Assembly: GCF_005696555.1 (NCBI RefSeq)
Contig: NZ_CP040005.1
Span: 1,550,001 to 1,614,000, forward strand
Origin: Actinomyces sp. oral taxon 171 str. F0337
GTDB taxonomy: Bacteria; Actinomycetota; Actinomycetes; Actinomycetales; Actinomycetaceae
DNA: 64,000 nt
Reading direction: 5' to 3'
Shown one piece after another: positions 35,514 to 45,045 of the stretch (position 1 is its first letter; each line of letters begins with the position of its first letter). The translations under genes were made by a program, and so were the position numbers. The notes below the pieces were generated by a model that worked only from the letters and a program-made list of their open reading frames with translations, ran no database searches and was not told the DNA's origin.

Positions 35514-36878
35514 ATGAATACCGTCCACTCAGGAAGCACGAACGACCATCACCTGGACTCAGAACGAAGTCTTGCGCTGAGGCGTGCAGCGAAAGCGAGC
35601 TTCATCGGAAACTTCATTGAGTGGTTCGACTACGCCTCGTATGGATACCTGGTTACCGTCATTGGTCACGCCTTCTTTCCAGAGGCAGACAAATCATTCC
35701 AGTTGCTGTCGATATACGCAGTGTTTGCGATGTCATTCATTCTGCGTCCCATCGGAGCTGTCGTGTGGGGGGCCTGGGGGGACCGATGGGGGCGTCGCTG
35801 GGCGCTGTCCTGGTCGATTCTTATCATGTCCGGATCGACGTTCTTCATCGGACTTCTTCCCACATACTCGGTTATTGGGATGGTGAGCGCCATCGGCCTG
35901 CTTGTCCTGCGCATGATTCAGGGATTCTCTGCGTCAGGTGAATATGCGGGTGCTGGAACATTCCTTGCTGAGTACGCACCGCCGTCGCGCCGTGGGATAT
36001 ACACCTCCCTGGTTCCAGCCTCCACCGCTTGCGGCCTGCTTGCCGGTTCCCTCATGGTCACAGGGATGTTCTCGGTCCTCAGTGACAACGCCATGAACAC
36101 CTGGGGGTGGCGAGTTCCTTTCCTGCTGGCCGGCCCATTGGGACTCATCGGTCGCTATATCCGGGTGCATCTGGAGGACTCCCCCGCCTACCAGGAGATG
36201 CGAGCGGAGATGCCGCAGGAGCAGAAGACCGCCAGCTGGGTCGAACCGCTGCGCCTGCTGCTGCGAGACCACCTGCGCGAGACACTCATCACCTTCGGAG
36301 TCTCCTGTCTCAACGCCGTCGCCTTCTACATGCTCCTCACTTATATGCCGACCTATGTCCACGAAGAGCTCGGATTCTCGCAGGACACCTCCACTCTGGC
36401 AACGTCTGTGATGCTGGTCGTGTACATCGGCGCGATTTTTCTTATGGGGCACCTGTCGGACTCCTTCGGACGTCGGCGGATGCTCATCGCCGCTTGTGTC
36501 GCGTTCATCGTTCTCACCATCCCGTTGTTTGTTGTCATGACAAAGGCCGCAGGCATGCTTGCAGTGGTCATCCTGTGCCAGATCGTCTTTGCTGTAGCTC
36601 TGACGGCTAATGATGGAACTCTGGCCACCTTCCTGGCAGAGTCCTTTCCGACCAATGTCCGCTACTCCGGATTCGCCCTGTCCTTCAATGGGGCCAACGC
36701 GCTTCTTGGTGGAACGACGCCATTCATTGTCACATGGCTCATCAAGCTCACCGGATCCCCCTTGGCACCGGCGGTCTATCTCACGATGATCGCGTTGATC
36801 GCCATGGTGGCAATCTTCCAGTCCCGCACAATTCACGGGTCGGAACTGACGGAGGAGCAGACTCAGCCTTCAGCCTGA
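35514..36878 (+). CDS. MFS transporter, metabolite:H+ symporter (ProP-like)
   Basis: A 454-residue, 12-segment MHS-subfamily protein: FIGNFIEWFDYASYGYL in helix 1, GDRWGRRWAL, IQGFSASGEYAGAGTFL in helix 4, EDSPAYQEM in the middle loop, SDSFGRRRML and FPTNVRYSGFALSFN in the second half. ProP relatives move betaine or proline, others organic acids; a zwitterionic guanidino compound fits the size class. Lower GC and mixed codons compared with the backbone. Weak ribosome site, so coupling to the small upstream frame is possible. Confidence 0.86.
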   Translation: MNTVHSGSTNDHHLDSERSLALRRAAKASFIGNFIEWFDYASYGYLVTVIGHAFFPEADKSFQLLSIYAVFAMSFILRPIGAVVWGAWGDRWGRRWALSWSILIMSGSTFFIGLLPTYSVIGMVSAIGLLVLRMIQGFSASGEYAGAGTFLAEYAPPSRRGIYTSLVPASTACGLLAGSLMVTGMFSVLSDNAMNTWGWRVPFLLAGPLGLIGRYIRVHLEDSPAYQEMRAEMPQEQKTASWVEPLRLLLRDHLRETLITFGVSCLNAVAFYMLLTYMPTYVHEELGFSQDTSTLATSVMLVVYIGAIFLMGHLSDSFGRRRMLIAACVAFIVLTIPLFVVMTKAAGMLAVVILCQIVFAVALTANDGTLATFLAESFPTNVRYSGFALSFNGANALLGGTTPFIVTWLIKLTGSPLAPAVYLTMIALIAMVAIFQSRTIHGSELTEEQTQPSA

Positions 36879-36948
36879 TCCACTCACTCAGAGCAATTGG
36901 TAACAGGTCGAATATAGACTGCCTCTTTACGAGGCCATTATCACCGTC

Positions 36949-36977
36949 TTGTTACGGACATGACGGCTTCATTATCG
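36949..36977 (+). promoter_or_regulatory. Weak promoter candidate for the TetR gene
   Basis: TTGTTA (36949-36954) and TTATCG (36972-36977) are 17 bp apart. The predicted start near 36984 falls on the first ATG codons, which have no ribosome site, so the mRNA may be leaderless. CCGTC/GACGG arms (36945-36949 and 36961-36965) overlap it. Confidence 0.3.
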
Positions 36978-36981
36978 TAAG

Positions 36982-37737
36982 ATGATGAGCATGGCTACTA
37001 CCGATGCAGACACCGCTGGAGACGCAGCGAGTAGCGACGCTTCCACACCTGCAGGTTCTCGAGCGGAGTCCCGAGTCACACCGCGAGGCGAGGACCGACG
37101 TCAGGCCATTATCGAAGCCGCGGCAGCCATCATCCGTGAGTCAGGTCCTTCCGCAATCAGCCATCGTAGTGTTGCCAAGCGAGCCGGGTGCTCCTTGTCC
37201 GCGACGACCTACTACTTCGATGGCCTGGAGGATCTCCTCCATCAGGCGGGGCTGGTCAATATCGGGCTGTGGGCCTCCCGGGCGGAGCATGTCGCCGACC
37301 GAGTGGAGGCCTTCAAGGGCGTTCCAGACATCCCTCAGCGGGTCCGGTTCATCCTCCAGGCGACCCTCCCCGCCCATGGGGCCTACTTCGGGCACTATCT
37401 CCAGCTCATCTCGGCCAGCCAGGCGTCCCCGGTCAAGCACGCATACCGCCAGGGACGACAACGCCTCAACGCTGCATTGCGTCGTGTGTTGCGCCAGCTC
37501 GACAGCCCGCTCGAGCCGGAGATGGTCATTGCCATCGTCGACGGTGCGGCCGTGACCGCCCTCAGCGAGGGGTGGAACGTCAAGTCCACCGCAGCGGGAC
37601 TGCTGACTGATCTCATTTCCCTGGCTCACGGCATGCCGCCCTTCCAGGCGCCTGGTGCCACAGTGGGTACCGCTTCGGCTTCCACCGCTCACGTGACACG
37701 GCCCGCCATGGTCAAGTCGAGTAGTAGCGCCGGTTAG
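36982..37737 (+). CDS. TetR-family transcriptional regulator
   Basis: A 251-residue regulator. After a 35-residue Ser/Thr/Ala-rich tail comes the DNA-binding domain: RRQAIIEAAAAIIRESG, ISHRSVAKRAGCSLSATTYYF (helix-turn-helix, about 59-79), then an all-helical ligand domain. Starts ATG 36982, 36985 or 36991 cannot be separated; none has a ribosome site. It ends the plus-strand arginine module and faces priA. Likely controls the transporters and perhaps arcA. Confidence 0.88.
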   Translation: MMSMATTDADTAGDAASSDASTPAGSRAESRVTPRGEDRRQAIIEAAAAIIRESGPSAISHRSVAKRAGCSLSATTYYFDGLEDLLHQAGLVNIGLWASRAEHVADRVEAFKGVPDIPQRVRFILQATLPAHGAYFGHYLQLISASQASPVKHAYRQGRQRLNAALRRVLRQLDSPLEPEMVIAIVDGAAVTALSEGWNVKSTAAGLLTDLISLAHGMPPFQAPGATVGTASASTAHVTRPAMVKSSSSAG

Positions 37738-37792
37738 GGTCTGTCCAGCTGGTCGTGCTCCTCGTTCTCCTTGCCGGTTCGTCCCGACTTCC

Positions 37793-39940
37793 TCACCACA
37801 AACGAGTGGGATCGAGCTCAACACGCACCGGCTCCTCACGCCGGGCCGACCGGTCACGCAGCCTGACCCCAAGCATGGTTGCAAGTGCCCTGCCACGGGA
37901 CAGCGGAGCGCGTACCAGAGCCCTGGCCACGCCGGGGGGCACCTGACCGTGAACGGGCGGTGGAGCCACCGGTCCCAGCACCTCGAAACCATCGGCGTCG
38001 GCCTGGGCCAGGAGGGACTCCACGCCACGCACCGGACCGTCCAAACGTGCCACTCGCCACGCGGGCGGAAGACGCAGCTCGGCTCGTTCCAGGAGCTCCC
38101 TGCGGGCGAAGCCCGCCTGGTCCCATCTCACAAGGCCCTGTGCCGCGACCGGATCCGGACCGCCCAGGAGAACAGTGCGGGCCGACGGCGCCGCCAATGC
38201 CACAGCATTCGACCACTGGCGCAGTGCTTCACTCGCTGCGCCAAGATCGGGTCGTGAGGACAGGGCCCCGCCGTCGAGCAGCAGGACTGCCCGGTATCCA
38301 CCCTCGGCCACCGGCTCAGCCCCGGGCGTGGCTATGACAAGGCGCGGCGTGGCGTCAACCTCGTCCACGACGCCGTGGGCCTCTCTCGCTCCTGAGACCA
38401 CCACGGGGACACCGGGAAAGGCCCTCCCGAGCTCCTCCCCCGTGCGCGTGGACCCGATCGTCGCCATCCTCAAGCCATGGCCGCCGCACTCGGGGCAGTC
38501 CCACTGCCCCACCGTACGAGCGCACCAACGGCAGGAGGTACGTCCCAGATGGTCCATCGCCAGCGGGCCCCCGCACGAAGAACAGTGAGCGGCCGAGCGG
38601 CACCGGGCACAGGCGACCAACGGCGCGTACCCGGCGCGTGGCACCTGGACGAGAACCGGTCCGTCCTGCAGGGCGCGCCGCAGTGCTCGATGGGCGAGCG
38701 ATGGGATTCGGGCCGCCCCGGAAGCGCCCTCCCGATCCAGCTCTGCCGGGCCAGGAACCTCTACACGGGGCACCACGTTGCGTACGACATGCCGAGGGGC
38801 CACGAGGCTCTGACACCACCCCTGCTCAACGAGTGACTGCGCCTCCACGGAACGGCTGAAACCACCGATGAGCAGACCGGCACCCTCCAACGTGGAGCGC
38901 AGGGCAAGCACCGTGCGCGTATGACTGTAGGGAGCGTGAGGCTCCTCCAACCGGTTGTCCCCGTCGTCCCAAACGGCCGCCAGCCCGAGCCGATGCACCG
39001 GAGCGAAGGCCGCCGCCCTCGTGCCAACGACCACCCGGGCGCGCCCCAGTAGCAGAGTCAGAAAGGCTCGGTAACGGCGCGCCGGCCCGTGCTCGGCTGA
39101 GAGCACCACCACCGGCTCCCCCTCCAGCTCACGTCCCAGCCAGGCGGCCAGGGTCTCAGCCTGATGAGTCGTCGACACAACGACGACGACACTGCGGGAG
39201 CTCACCAACGTGGCCTGGACGGCCCGGGCCAGGCACACCTGCCACGGCTCAACCACCGCGACAGGCCGACCGTCGCCGCCCGACAAACGTGCCTGGTGCG
39301 GTCCTGGCTGCGCCGGCAGGGCGGACCAGACCACTCGTGGAGCCTCGCCGTCGGCCAGCCGGCGCAGGAACTCCTCACCACCGTCGTATGGGTGCCAGCT
39401 CTGCTCGCTCGAGGAAGTGTGCTCCCAAGCTGGAAGGTTGAGAGGAGCCTTGTCCCTCTCCTTCTTCTCCGTCGTGGCGTGCCTGGCGGGAACCGCAAGA
39501 CGGATGACGTCGGAGCGTGTTCCGCAGCTGCGGGAGGCGACAGCCTCGACCAAGCGGCGTGAGCTCGCTGGCAGGACCTGGAGGTCGGAAACCACCCGTC
39601 GCAGTGTAGAGAGCCGACCGATGTGCGTCGTTGTCGCACCCCGCTCCCAGATCCAGCCCCGCATCTCCTGCTCACCGAAGCGGACCATCACCCGGGTGCC
39701 AGGCAGCGCCTGCTGGGCCAGTGCCGCAGGCACCAGGTAGTCGAAGGTGCGATCAAGGTGCGGTACCGGGGAGTCCAGGAGGACCCTGGCCACGGGGTCC
39801 TGGACCCCGGCCACCGTCACCGTGCGCTGACCGGGCTCCGGCAGTTCCAAAAGCTCGCCTTGCCTGCTCACGCCCTGACTACGCGCCGGCTCGTCCGGCT
39901 CACCGGTAGCATAAGCAGCGTCGTCGTAGCCGGTTGCCAT
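37793..39940 (-). CDS. priA: Primosomal protein N' (PriA), ATPase-deficient actinobacterial form
   Basis: A 715-residue replication-restart protein. The N-terminal DNA-binding domain (VARVLLDSPVPHLDRTFDY) and the two four-Cys zinc sites (CARCRSAAHCSSCGG, CRWCARTVGQWDCPECGG, about 445-500) are clear. The helicase core lacks a Walker A lysine (the region reads VSSRSVVVVVSTTHQA) and the DEEH box is replaced by WDDGDNRLEEP. Actinobacterial PriA proteins commonly lack helicase motifs. Last gene of the metK run; the next backbone gene, fmt, is 9 kb away. Confidence 0.9.
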   Translation of the reverse strand: MATGYDDAAYATGEPDEPARSQGVSRQGELLELPEPGQRTVTVAGVQDPVARVLLDSPVPHLDRTFDYLVPAALAQQALPGTRVMVRFGEQEMRGWIWERGATTTHIGRLSTLRRVVSDLQVLPASSRRLVEAVASRSCGTRSDVIRLAVPARHATTEKKERDKAPLNLPAWEHTSSSEQSWHPYDGGEEFLRRLADGEAPRVVWSALPAQPGPHQARLSGGDGRPVAVVEPWQVCLARAVQATLVSSRSVVVVVSTTHQAETLAAWLGRELEGEPVVVLSAEHGPARRYRAFLTLLLGRARVVVGTRAAAFAPVHRLGLAAVWDDGDNRLEEPHAPYSHTRTVLALRSTLEGAGLLIGGFSRSVEAQSLVEQGWCQSLVAPRHVVRNVVPRVEVPGPAELDREGASGAARIPSLAHRALRRALQDGPVLVQVPRAGYAPLVACARCRSAAHCSSCGGPLAMDHLGRTSCRWCARTVGQWDCPECGGHGLRMATIGSTRTGEELGRAFPGVPVVVSGAREAHGVVDEVDATPRLVIATPGAEPVAEGGYRAVLLLDGGALSSRPDLGAASEALRQWSNAVALAAPSARTVLLGGPDPVAAQGLVRWDQAGFARRELLERAELRLPPAWRVARLDGPVRGVESLLAQADADGFEVLGPVAPPPVHGQVPPGVARALVRAPLSRGRALATMLGVRLRDRSARREEPVRVELDPTRLW

Positions 39941-39978
39941 ACAAGCCTTCGGAAGTCTCCCGCCCGAGTACGCGGGGC

Positions 39979-41184
39979 TCAGACGGCCTGGCGCAGAGCC
40001 TCGACGCGGTCAGTGGCCTCCCAGCTGAAGCCGGGACGCCCGAAGTGGCCGTAGGAGCTGGTGGCTCGGTAGATGGGACGCAGCAGGTCGAGGTCCCGCA
40101 CGATCGCGGCCGGACGGAGGTCGAAGACCTCGTTGATGGCTTTCATAATGCGTTCCTCGGGAACGGTCGCGGTCCCGAATGTCTCCACGTAGACGCCCAC
40201 GGGGTGGGCTGAGCCGATGGCGTAAGCCACCTGGATCTCGCATCTTCTGGCCAGCCCTGCTGCTATGACATTCTTGGCGACCCAGCGCATGGCATAGCTG
40301 GCGGAGCGGTCCACCTTCGAGGGGTCCTTTCCGGAGAAGGCACCCCCGCCGTGGCGGGCCATTCCGCCGTAGGTGTCGACGATGATCTTGCGCCCCGTCA
40401 GCCCTGCGTCACCTGCCGGACCACCGATGACGAACTGTCCTGAAGGATTGATGAGGACCTCGGTGCCGGCGGTGTCGAGCTCGGTGCCGGCCTCGGCCTC
40501 GGCGGCCAGTACCGGCTCGATGACCTCTGTCCGCAGAGCGTCGGTGAGCCAGCCACGAGTGCGGTCCTCGTCGTGCTGGGTGGAGATGACCATGTTGTGC
40601 AGGCTCACCGGGCGCTGGCCGTCGTAGCCGATCGTCACCTGGGTCTTGCCGTCGGGACGCAGGCCCGGGACGATGCCCTGCTTGCGCACGACGGTCAGTT
40701 GCTCCGCCAGACGGTGAGCCAGATGGATGGGCAGCGGCATGAGAGCCGCGGTGTCGTCGCAGGCGTAGCCGAACATGAGCCCCTGGTCTCCGGCGCCTTG
40801 CAGGTCGAGAGGATCGATGTCCGTGTCGTCCCTGCGGGCTTCAAGAGACTTGTCCACTCCGGCCGCGATGTCCGCGGACTGCTGCCCGATCGATACCGAG
40901 ACACCGCAGGAGCGGGCGTCGAAGCAGACGTCCGAGGAGGTGTAGCCGATCGCGGAGATCTCCTGGCGTACGATCTCGGGGATCTCGACGTAGGCCCTCT
41001 CCGTGGTCACTTCTCCGGCCACATGCACCAGTCCGGTCGTCACCATCGTCTCAACCGCGACGCGCGCGGTGGGGTCCTGCTCGAGGATGGCGTCGAGGAT
41101 CGCATCAGAGACACGGTCACAGACCTTGTCCGGGTGTCCTTCAGTGACCGACTCGGAAGTGAACAGACGCAAGGAGGAACTCAC
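39979..41184 (-). CDS. metK: S-adenosylmethionine synthetase
   Basis: A 401-residue enzyme making SAM from methionine and ATP. Signature [12 protein letters not shown] and the P-loop [16 protein letters not shown] are intact, with [15 protein letters not shown] at the N-terminus. The start is GTG 41184, with only a weak GGGCGG nearby. Sits between coaBC and priA, 38 bases before priA. Confidence 0.96.
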   Translation of the reverse strand: MSSSLRLFTSESVTEGHPDKVCDRVSDAILDAILEQDPTARVAVETMVTTGLVHVAGEVTTERAYVEIPEIVRQEISAIGYTSSDVCFDARSCGVSVSIGQQSADIAAGVDKSLEARRDDTDIDPLDLQGAGDQGLMFGYACDDTAALMPLPIHLAHRLAEQLTVVRKQGIVPGLRPDGKTQVTIGYDGQRPVSLHNMVISTQHDEDRTRGWLTDALRTEVIEPVLAAEAEAGTELDTAGTEVLINPSGQFVIGGPAGDAGLTGRKIIVDTYGGMARHGGGAFSGKDPSKVDRSASYAMRWVAKNVIAAGLARRCEIQVAYAIGSAHPVGVYVETFGTATVPEERIMKAINEVFDLRPAAIVRDLDLLRPIYRATSSYGHFGRPGFSWEATDRVEALRQAV

Positions 41185-41252
41185 CCGCCCATCGTAGTCA
41201 CCACCAGCACTGATCCGTCGTGGCGTTACCCACGAAAATGCAGGGCCGAGCG

Positions 41253-42587
41253 TCAGACCGCGTCCACCAGGTCAGCGGTCAGGGAGATGAGAAGACGGGC
41301 GACGTCCATCTTGCTGCCCTGTCCCCGCGCCACTTCCGTACCGTGGGCATCCAGGACGACGACGGCATTGGGAACGTCTCCGAAACCAAGCGCCTCCCCC
41401 ACCGCATTGACTGCCAGAAGGTGAGCCCCTTTGCGGCGAGCCTTGGCCCTGCCGTGGAAGAGCACGTCACCGTTCTCGTCCCCGGTCTCAGCGGCGAATC
41501 CGACAACGATCTGACCTGGCCGAGGCGGGTCGCTCACCAGCCCGGCCAGGATGTCCGGGTTAGTGGTGAGCTCGATGGACATGGCCGGTTCACCGAAGTG
41601 ATCCGCTTCGGCGGGCGCCTGCTTCTTGAGCTTGGTGGCGGCCACGGTGACGGGTCGGTAGTCGGCGACAGCCGCTGCCATGATGACGGCATCGGCGTCG
41701 CGGGCGCCGTCGCGCACGGCGCGGAGCATGTCGGAGGCGGTGCCAGCAGCGACAACGCTCACCTCTGCGGGCAGGGCGTTGAGCAGGTCGGAGGCCACGT
41801 GGGCCTGCACCAGGGTGACGCGGGCCCCCTGCTCGGCGGCAGCCGCCGCCAGCGCGCAGCCCTGACGCCCTGAGGAGCGGTTGCCGAGGTACCGCACCGG
41901 ATCGATGGGCTCACGTGTCCCGCCGGCCGAGATGACGACGTGCCGTCCTTCCAAACGCCTGTCGCCCTCCCCCGAGGCATCCTCCGCTCCCGCCACGTCA
42001 GCGAGCTGTTTCAGAGCAGCCAGGGCCTGCGACACGACCCGCTCGGGCTCGGGCATCCGTCCCACTCCGGAGTCCTTGCCGGTCAGGCGGCCGCAGTCCG
42101 GCTCGATGACCGTCAGACCACGTTCACGCAGTACAGCCACGTTCTCCCGGGTTGCGGGGTTGACCCACATCTGGGTGTGCATGGCCGGCGCCAGGACAAC
42201 GGGGGCCTGACAGGTCAGTATCGTTGCGGCGAGCATGTCATCGGCCCGTCCTGCTCGCACCCGCGCCAGCAGGTCCGCCGAAGCCGGAGCGACTACGACG
42301 AGCTCGGCCCACTCGGCCACGGCCACGTGCTCGACCGCAGCCGGATCGTCGAAGACACCGGTGGATACGGTCCGGCCGCTGACCGCTGCCAGCGCCGGAG
42401 CCCCAATGAACCTCAGCGCCGACTCGGTGGCCACCACCTTGACCTCGTGCCCGGCCTGACGCAGCAGTCGAACGACGAAGGGGGCCTTGTAGGCGGCAAT
42501 CGACCCGGATACGCCGACGACGACGCGCCGCGGCCCCTCGAAGGCGGTCACGGCGCGTTCACTCGCAGCAGCGTGCGGCTCGTCCAT
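41253..42587 (-). CDS. coaBC: Bifunctional phosphopantothenoylcysteine decarboxylase / phosphopantothenate-cysteine ligase
   Basis: A 444-residue fusion of two coenzyme A steps. The N-terminal flavin-dependent CoaC shows [12 protein letters not shown], the catalytic-type [16 protein letters not shown] and [15 protein letters not shown]; the C-terminal CoaB shows [23 protein letters not shown] and VGFAAET. ATG 42587 lies 13 bases after rpoZ. A short Ala-rich N-terminal extension precedes the flavin fold. Confidence 0.95.
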   Translation of the reverse strand: MDEPHAAASERAVTAFEGPRRVVVGVSGSIAAYKAPFVVRLLRQAGHEVKVVATESALRFIGAPALAAVSGRTVSTGVFDDPAAVEHVAVAEWAELVVVAPASADLLARVRAGRADDMLAATILTCQAPVVLAPAMHTQMWVNPATRENVAVLRERGLTVIEPDCGRLTGKDSGVGRMPEPERVVSQALAALKQLADVAGAEDASGEGDRRLEGRHVVISAGGTREPIDPVRYLGNRSSGRQGCALAAAAAEQGARVTLVQAHVASDLLNALPAEVSVVAAGTASDMLRAVRDGARDADAVIMAAAVADYRPVTVAATKLKKQAPAEADHFGEPAMSIELTTNPDILAGLVSDPPRPGQIVVGFAAETGDENGDVLFHGRAKARRKGAHLLAVNAVGEALGFGDVPNAVVVLDAHGTEVARGQGSKMDVARLLISLTADLVDAV

Positions 42588-42599
42588 GGCGAGCCCGGC

Positions 42600-42998
42600 T
42601 CAGAACTGGATGTCGTCGAGACTGGTGGGAGTCTCGCCCCCCTCGAGGGAGACCGGCGCGTCCAGCGAAATGTCGCTGAACATATCGGCCTCGGCAGCCC
42701 GACGGGCCTCCTCGGCCTCGGCGCGTCGGGCGCGGGCCACGTCTCCGGGAATGACCTCGAGCTTGTCCTCGGCAATCTCACGCAGAGCGATGCCCAGAGA
42801 CTTCTCGCCGACCTCGGAGTCGACCAGCGGACCGAAGAACTCGAACTGGTTGTCCTCGAGCTGCTGGGTATAGGTGTTGATCTGGCGGGCGCGCTTGGCG
42901 GCCTCCACCACGAGCCCGTACTTGGAGTCGACCTTCTCCAGAAGGTCATCGATCGGCGGGTTGGTGATGCCCTCGGGCTGGGGAGAGGTTCCGAGCAT
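42600..42998 (-). CDS. rpoZ: RNA polymerase omega subunit
   Basis: A 132-residue omega subunit aiding polymerase assembly. [29 protein letters not shown] is the conserved helix region (two adjacent segments), and [12 protein letters not shown] closes the core; an acidic 45-residue tail follows. ATG 42998 is chosen over ATG 43004 because GGAGG lies seven bases before the former and one before the latter. Confidence 0.93.
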   Translation of the reverse strand: MLGTSPQPEGITNPPIDDLLEKVDSKYGLVVEAAKRARQINTYTQQLEDNQFEFFGPLVDSEVGEKSLGIALREIAEDKLEVIPGDVARARRAEAEEARRAAEADMFSDISLDAPVSLEGGETPTSLDDIQF

Positions 42999-43043
42999 GT
43001 GCATGCCTCCGGTTCAATCTCGATAGTTCAGAGCCACGTTATT

Positions 43044-43637
43044 CTAACTGCCCAATCCCATGAGTCTCTCCAGCTCCGCGGTGGCACTCGCCACGGTGTC
43101 ATTGACGACGACATGGTCGAACTCACCGGCCGCGTCCAGCTCGGTGCGCGCCGTGGCCAGGCGGCGTTCCTGCTCCCCGGCGTCCTCAGTACCACGTCCG
43201 ACGAGCCTGCGGACGAGCTCGTCCCAGCTCGGCGGCGCGAGGAAGACGAGGCGGGCCTCGGGCATCGCCCGGCGAACCTGGCGGGCGCCGGCCAGGTCAA
43301 TCTCCAGCAGTGCGGGACATCCGGCATCGAGCCGGTCCTGGACCGGGCCGCGGGGGGTGCCGTAGCGATACTTGCCATGGACCAGTGCCCACTCAAGCAT
43401 TTGGCCGCTGGCGACGAGCGAGTCGAAGTCCTCGTCGCTGACGAAGTGGTAGTGGACGCCGTCAGCCTCGCCGGGACGGGGCTGGCGGGTGGTGGCCGAG
43501 ACCGAGACGAACAGGTCTGGATGGCGTCTGCGCAGCTCCGTGACGACGGTGCCCTTGCCCACCGCTGTGGGGCCGGCCAGAACGGTCAGGCGGGCGAGTG
43601 CGGGAACGGGCGGGTCTGCGGCAGCAACGTCGGTCAT
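43044..43637 (-). CDS. gmk: Guanylate kinase
   Basis: A 197-residue enzyme phosphorylating GMP to GDP. The P-loop reads [13 protein letters not shown], and the GMP-binding segments [25 protein letters not shown] and YRYGTPR are present. Start ATG 43637 or GTG 43643; neither has a strong ribosome site. It follows mihF and precedes rpoZ as in most actinobacteria. Confidence 0.95.
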   Translation of the reverse strand: MTDVAAADPPVPALARLTVLAGPTAVGKGTVVTELRRRHPDLFVSVSATTRQPRPGEADGVHYHFVSDEDFDSLVASGQMLEWALVHGKYRYGTPRGPVQDRLDAGCPALLEIDLAGARQVRRAMPEARLVFLAPPSWDELVRRLVGRGTEDAGEQERRLATARTELDAAGEFDHVVVNDTVASATAELERLMGLGS

Positions 43638-43694
43638 GGCCACATCATGGCCTACCGGGCACTGCCAGCACGACCCTGCGTCTGAACAACTGCC

Positions 43695-44006
43695 CTAGCC
43701 GAAGCGTTCCACCAGTGCCGCTCTCTGATTCGCTCCCAGCCCACGGACCCGCCGGGACTCGGCGATTTGAATATCAGCCAGGATGGCATCAGCTGTAGTG
43801 GTCCCGACACGTGGGAGGGAGATGAGCAGTGCTCTCACCTTCATCTTGCCCAGGACATCATCGGTCTCTGAGGCGGTGAAGAACTCGGAGAGCTTGAGCT
43901 CCCCGCTCTTGAGCTCTGACTTGATACGAGCGCGCTGCGATCGCGCAGCGGCCGCCTTTTCCAGTGCCTGAGCCCGTTGCTCGGGTGTCAGTGTAGGAAG
44001 CGTCAT
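43695..44006 (-). CDS. mihF: Actinobacterial integration host factor (mIHF)
   Basis: A 103-residue nucleoid protein of the mIHF family, unrelated to IHF alpha/beta, built from an N-terminal helix and a helix-two-turns-helix DNA-binding core (KVRALLISLPRVGTTTA, GLGANQRAALVERFG). ATG 44006 follows GGAGGAGACACACC; the longer upstream frame has no such site. Preceded by a 154-base gap that holds a -10-like TATGCT and a short CCCGC/GCGGG stem possibly ending the pyr operon. Confidence 0.93.
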   Translation of the reverse strand: MTLPTLTPEQRAQALEKAAAARSQRARIKSELKSGELKLSEFFTASETDDVLGKMKVRALLISLPRVGTTTADAILADIQIAESRRVRGLGANQRAALVERFG

Positions 44007-44160
44007 GGTGTGTCTCCTCCCAGTCCAGTACCAGTGACCCGCACCACGAGCATAAGTCGGGTCACGTGCACTCGCATTCGCAGGGGCCCATATTCCACAA
44101 CCGACTTCGTGTTTCCGCACACACCCCGCGCCCAAGGCGGGCTACAGCAGATCAGGGGGC

Positions 44161-45045
44161 TCAGCGAAGAGCTGTCGCAGCCTCGTAGGCGGACGCCAAC
44201 GCGGCCTTTCGCAGCGTCTCGATGGAGGGGCCGGCCTTGAGGACCCCGCGCGAGGTGGAGGCCAGGACCTGACGACGCGCCGCTCCGAAAACGGACTCCA
44301 GCTCGGTCGGCCCCGCTCCCTGGGCTCCGACCCCGGGCGCCAGTAACGGGCCGTTGGCGCGCTGCAGGTCGATTCCCAGATGAGAGGCGGCCCCACCGAC
44401 AGTGGCACCCACGACCAGCCCGATGCAGCCGAGTCGGCCCTCCCCGCTGGCCTGGGCGTTGGAGGCGGTCACGCCCTCCACGATGTCTGCGGCCACGGAC
44501 TGGTCACCGTTGACGGCGTGCTGGACACCGGCTCCTTCAGGATTGGAGGTCAGAGCCAGAACAAAGACGCCCCGTCCGTTCGCCTCGGCGAGAGTGAGCG
44601 CGGGAGTCAAGGAGCCGTAGCCCAGGTACGGCGAGACTGTGATGGAGTCGGCGGCCAGAGGAGCGCCATCGGACAGGTAGGCCTGGGCGTAACCGGCCAT
44701 CGTGGAACCGATGTCACCGCGCTTGACGTCAAGAACGGACAGCGTGCCAACGTCTCGCAGGGCCGCCAGGGTCTCCTCGAGGACTGCGATGCCTGCGCTG
44801 CCGTGACGCTCGAAGAAGGCGGACTGCGGCTTGACGGCGGCCACATGCCCTCCGACTGCGTCGACGGTCCGCAGGGCGAAGTCCCGCAGACCCGCGGTCG
44901 AGTCGGCCAGATTCCAGGCCTCAAGCAGGTTCGGGTGGGGGTCGATTCCCACGCACAGCGGTCCGTGGTCGTCCATGGCGTCAGCCAGACGGGATCCGAA
45001 GGGGCGTCTGGAACCACTGGGCTGGTGAGAGGCTGCAGGACTCAT
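44161..45045 (-). CDS. pyrF: Orotidine 5'-phosphate decarboxylase (type 2)
   Basis: A 294-residue TIM-barrel enzyme producing UMP. The type 2 signature [17 protein letters not shown] carries the catalytic Asp-Lys-Asp set; GIDPHPNLL and [10 protein letters not shown] are also typical. ATG 45045 overlaps the carB stop (ATGA). Last gene of the pyrimidine operon. Confidence 0.95.
   Translation of the reverse strand: MSPAASHQPSGSRRPFGSRLADAMDDHGPLCVGIDPHPNLLEAWNLADSTAGLRDFALRTVDAVGGHVAAVKPQSAFFERHGSAGIAVLEETLAALRDVGTLSVLDVKRGDIGSTMAGYAQAYLSDGAPLAADSITVSPYLGYGSLTPALTLAEANGRGVFVLALTSNPEGAGVQHAVNGDQSVAADIVEGVTASNAQASGEGRLGCIGLVVGATVGGAASHLGIDLQRANGPLLAPGVGAQGAGPTELESVFGAARRQVLASTSRGVLKAGPSIETLRKAALASAYEAATALR

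Noticed and set aside
44121..44145. CCCGC/GCGGG stem as a pyr operon terminator
   Set aside because: Only five base pairs and no U-tract, much weaker than the other hairpins here.
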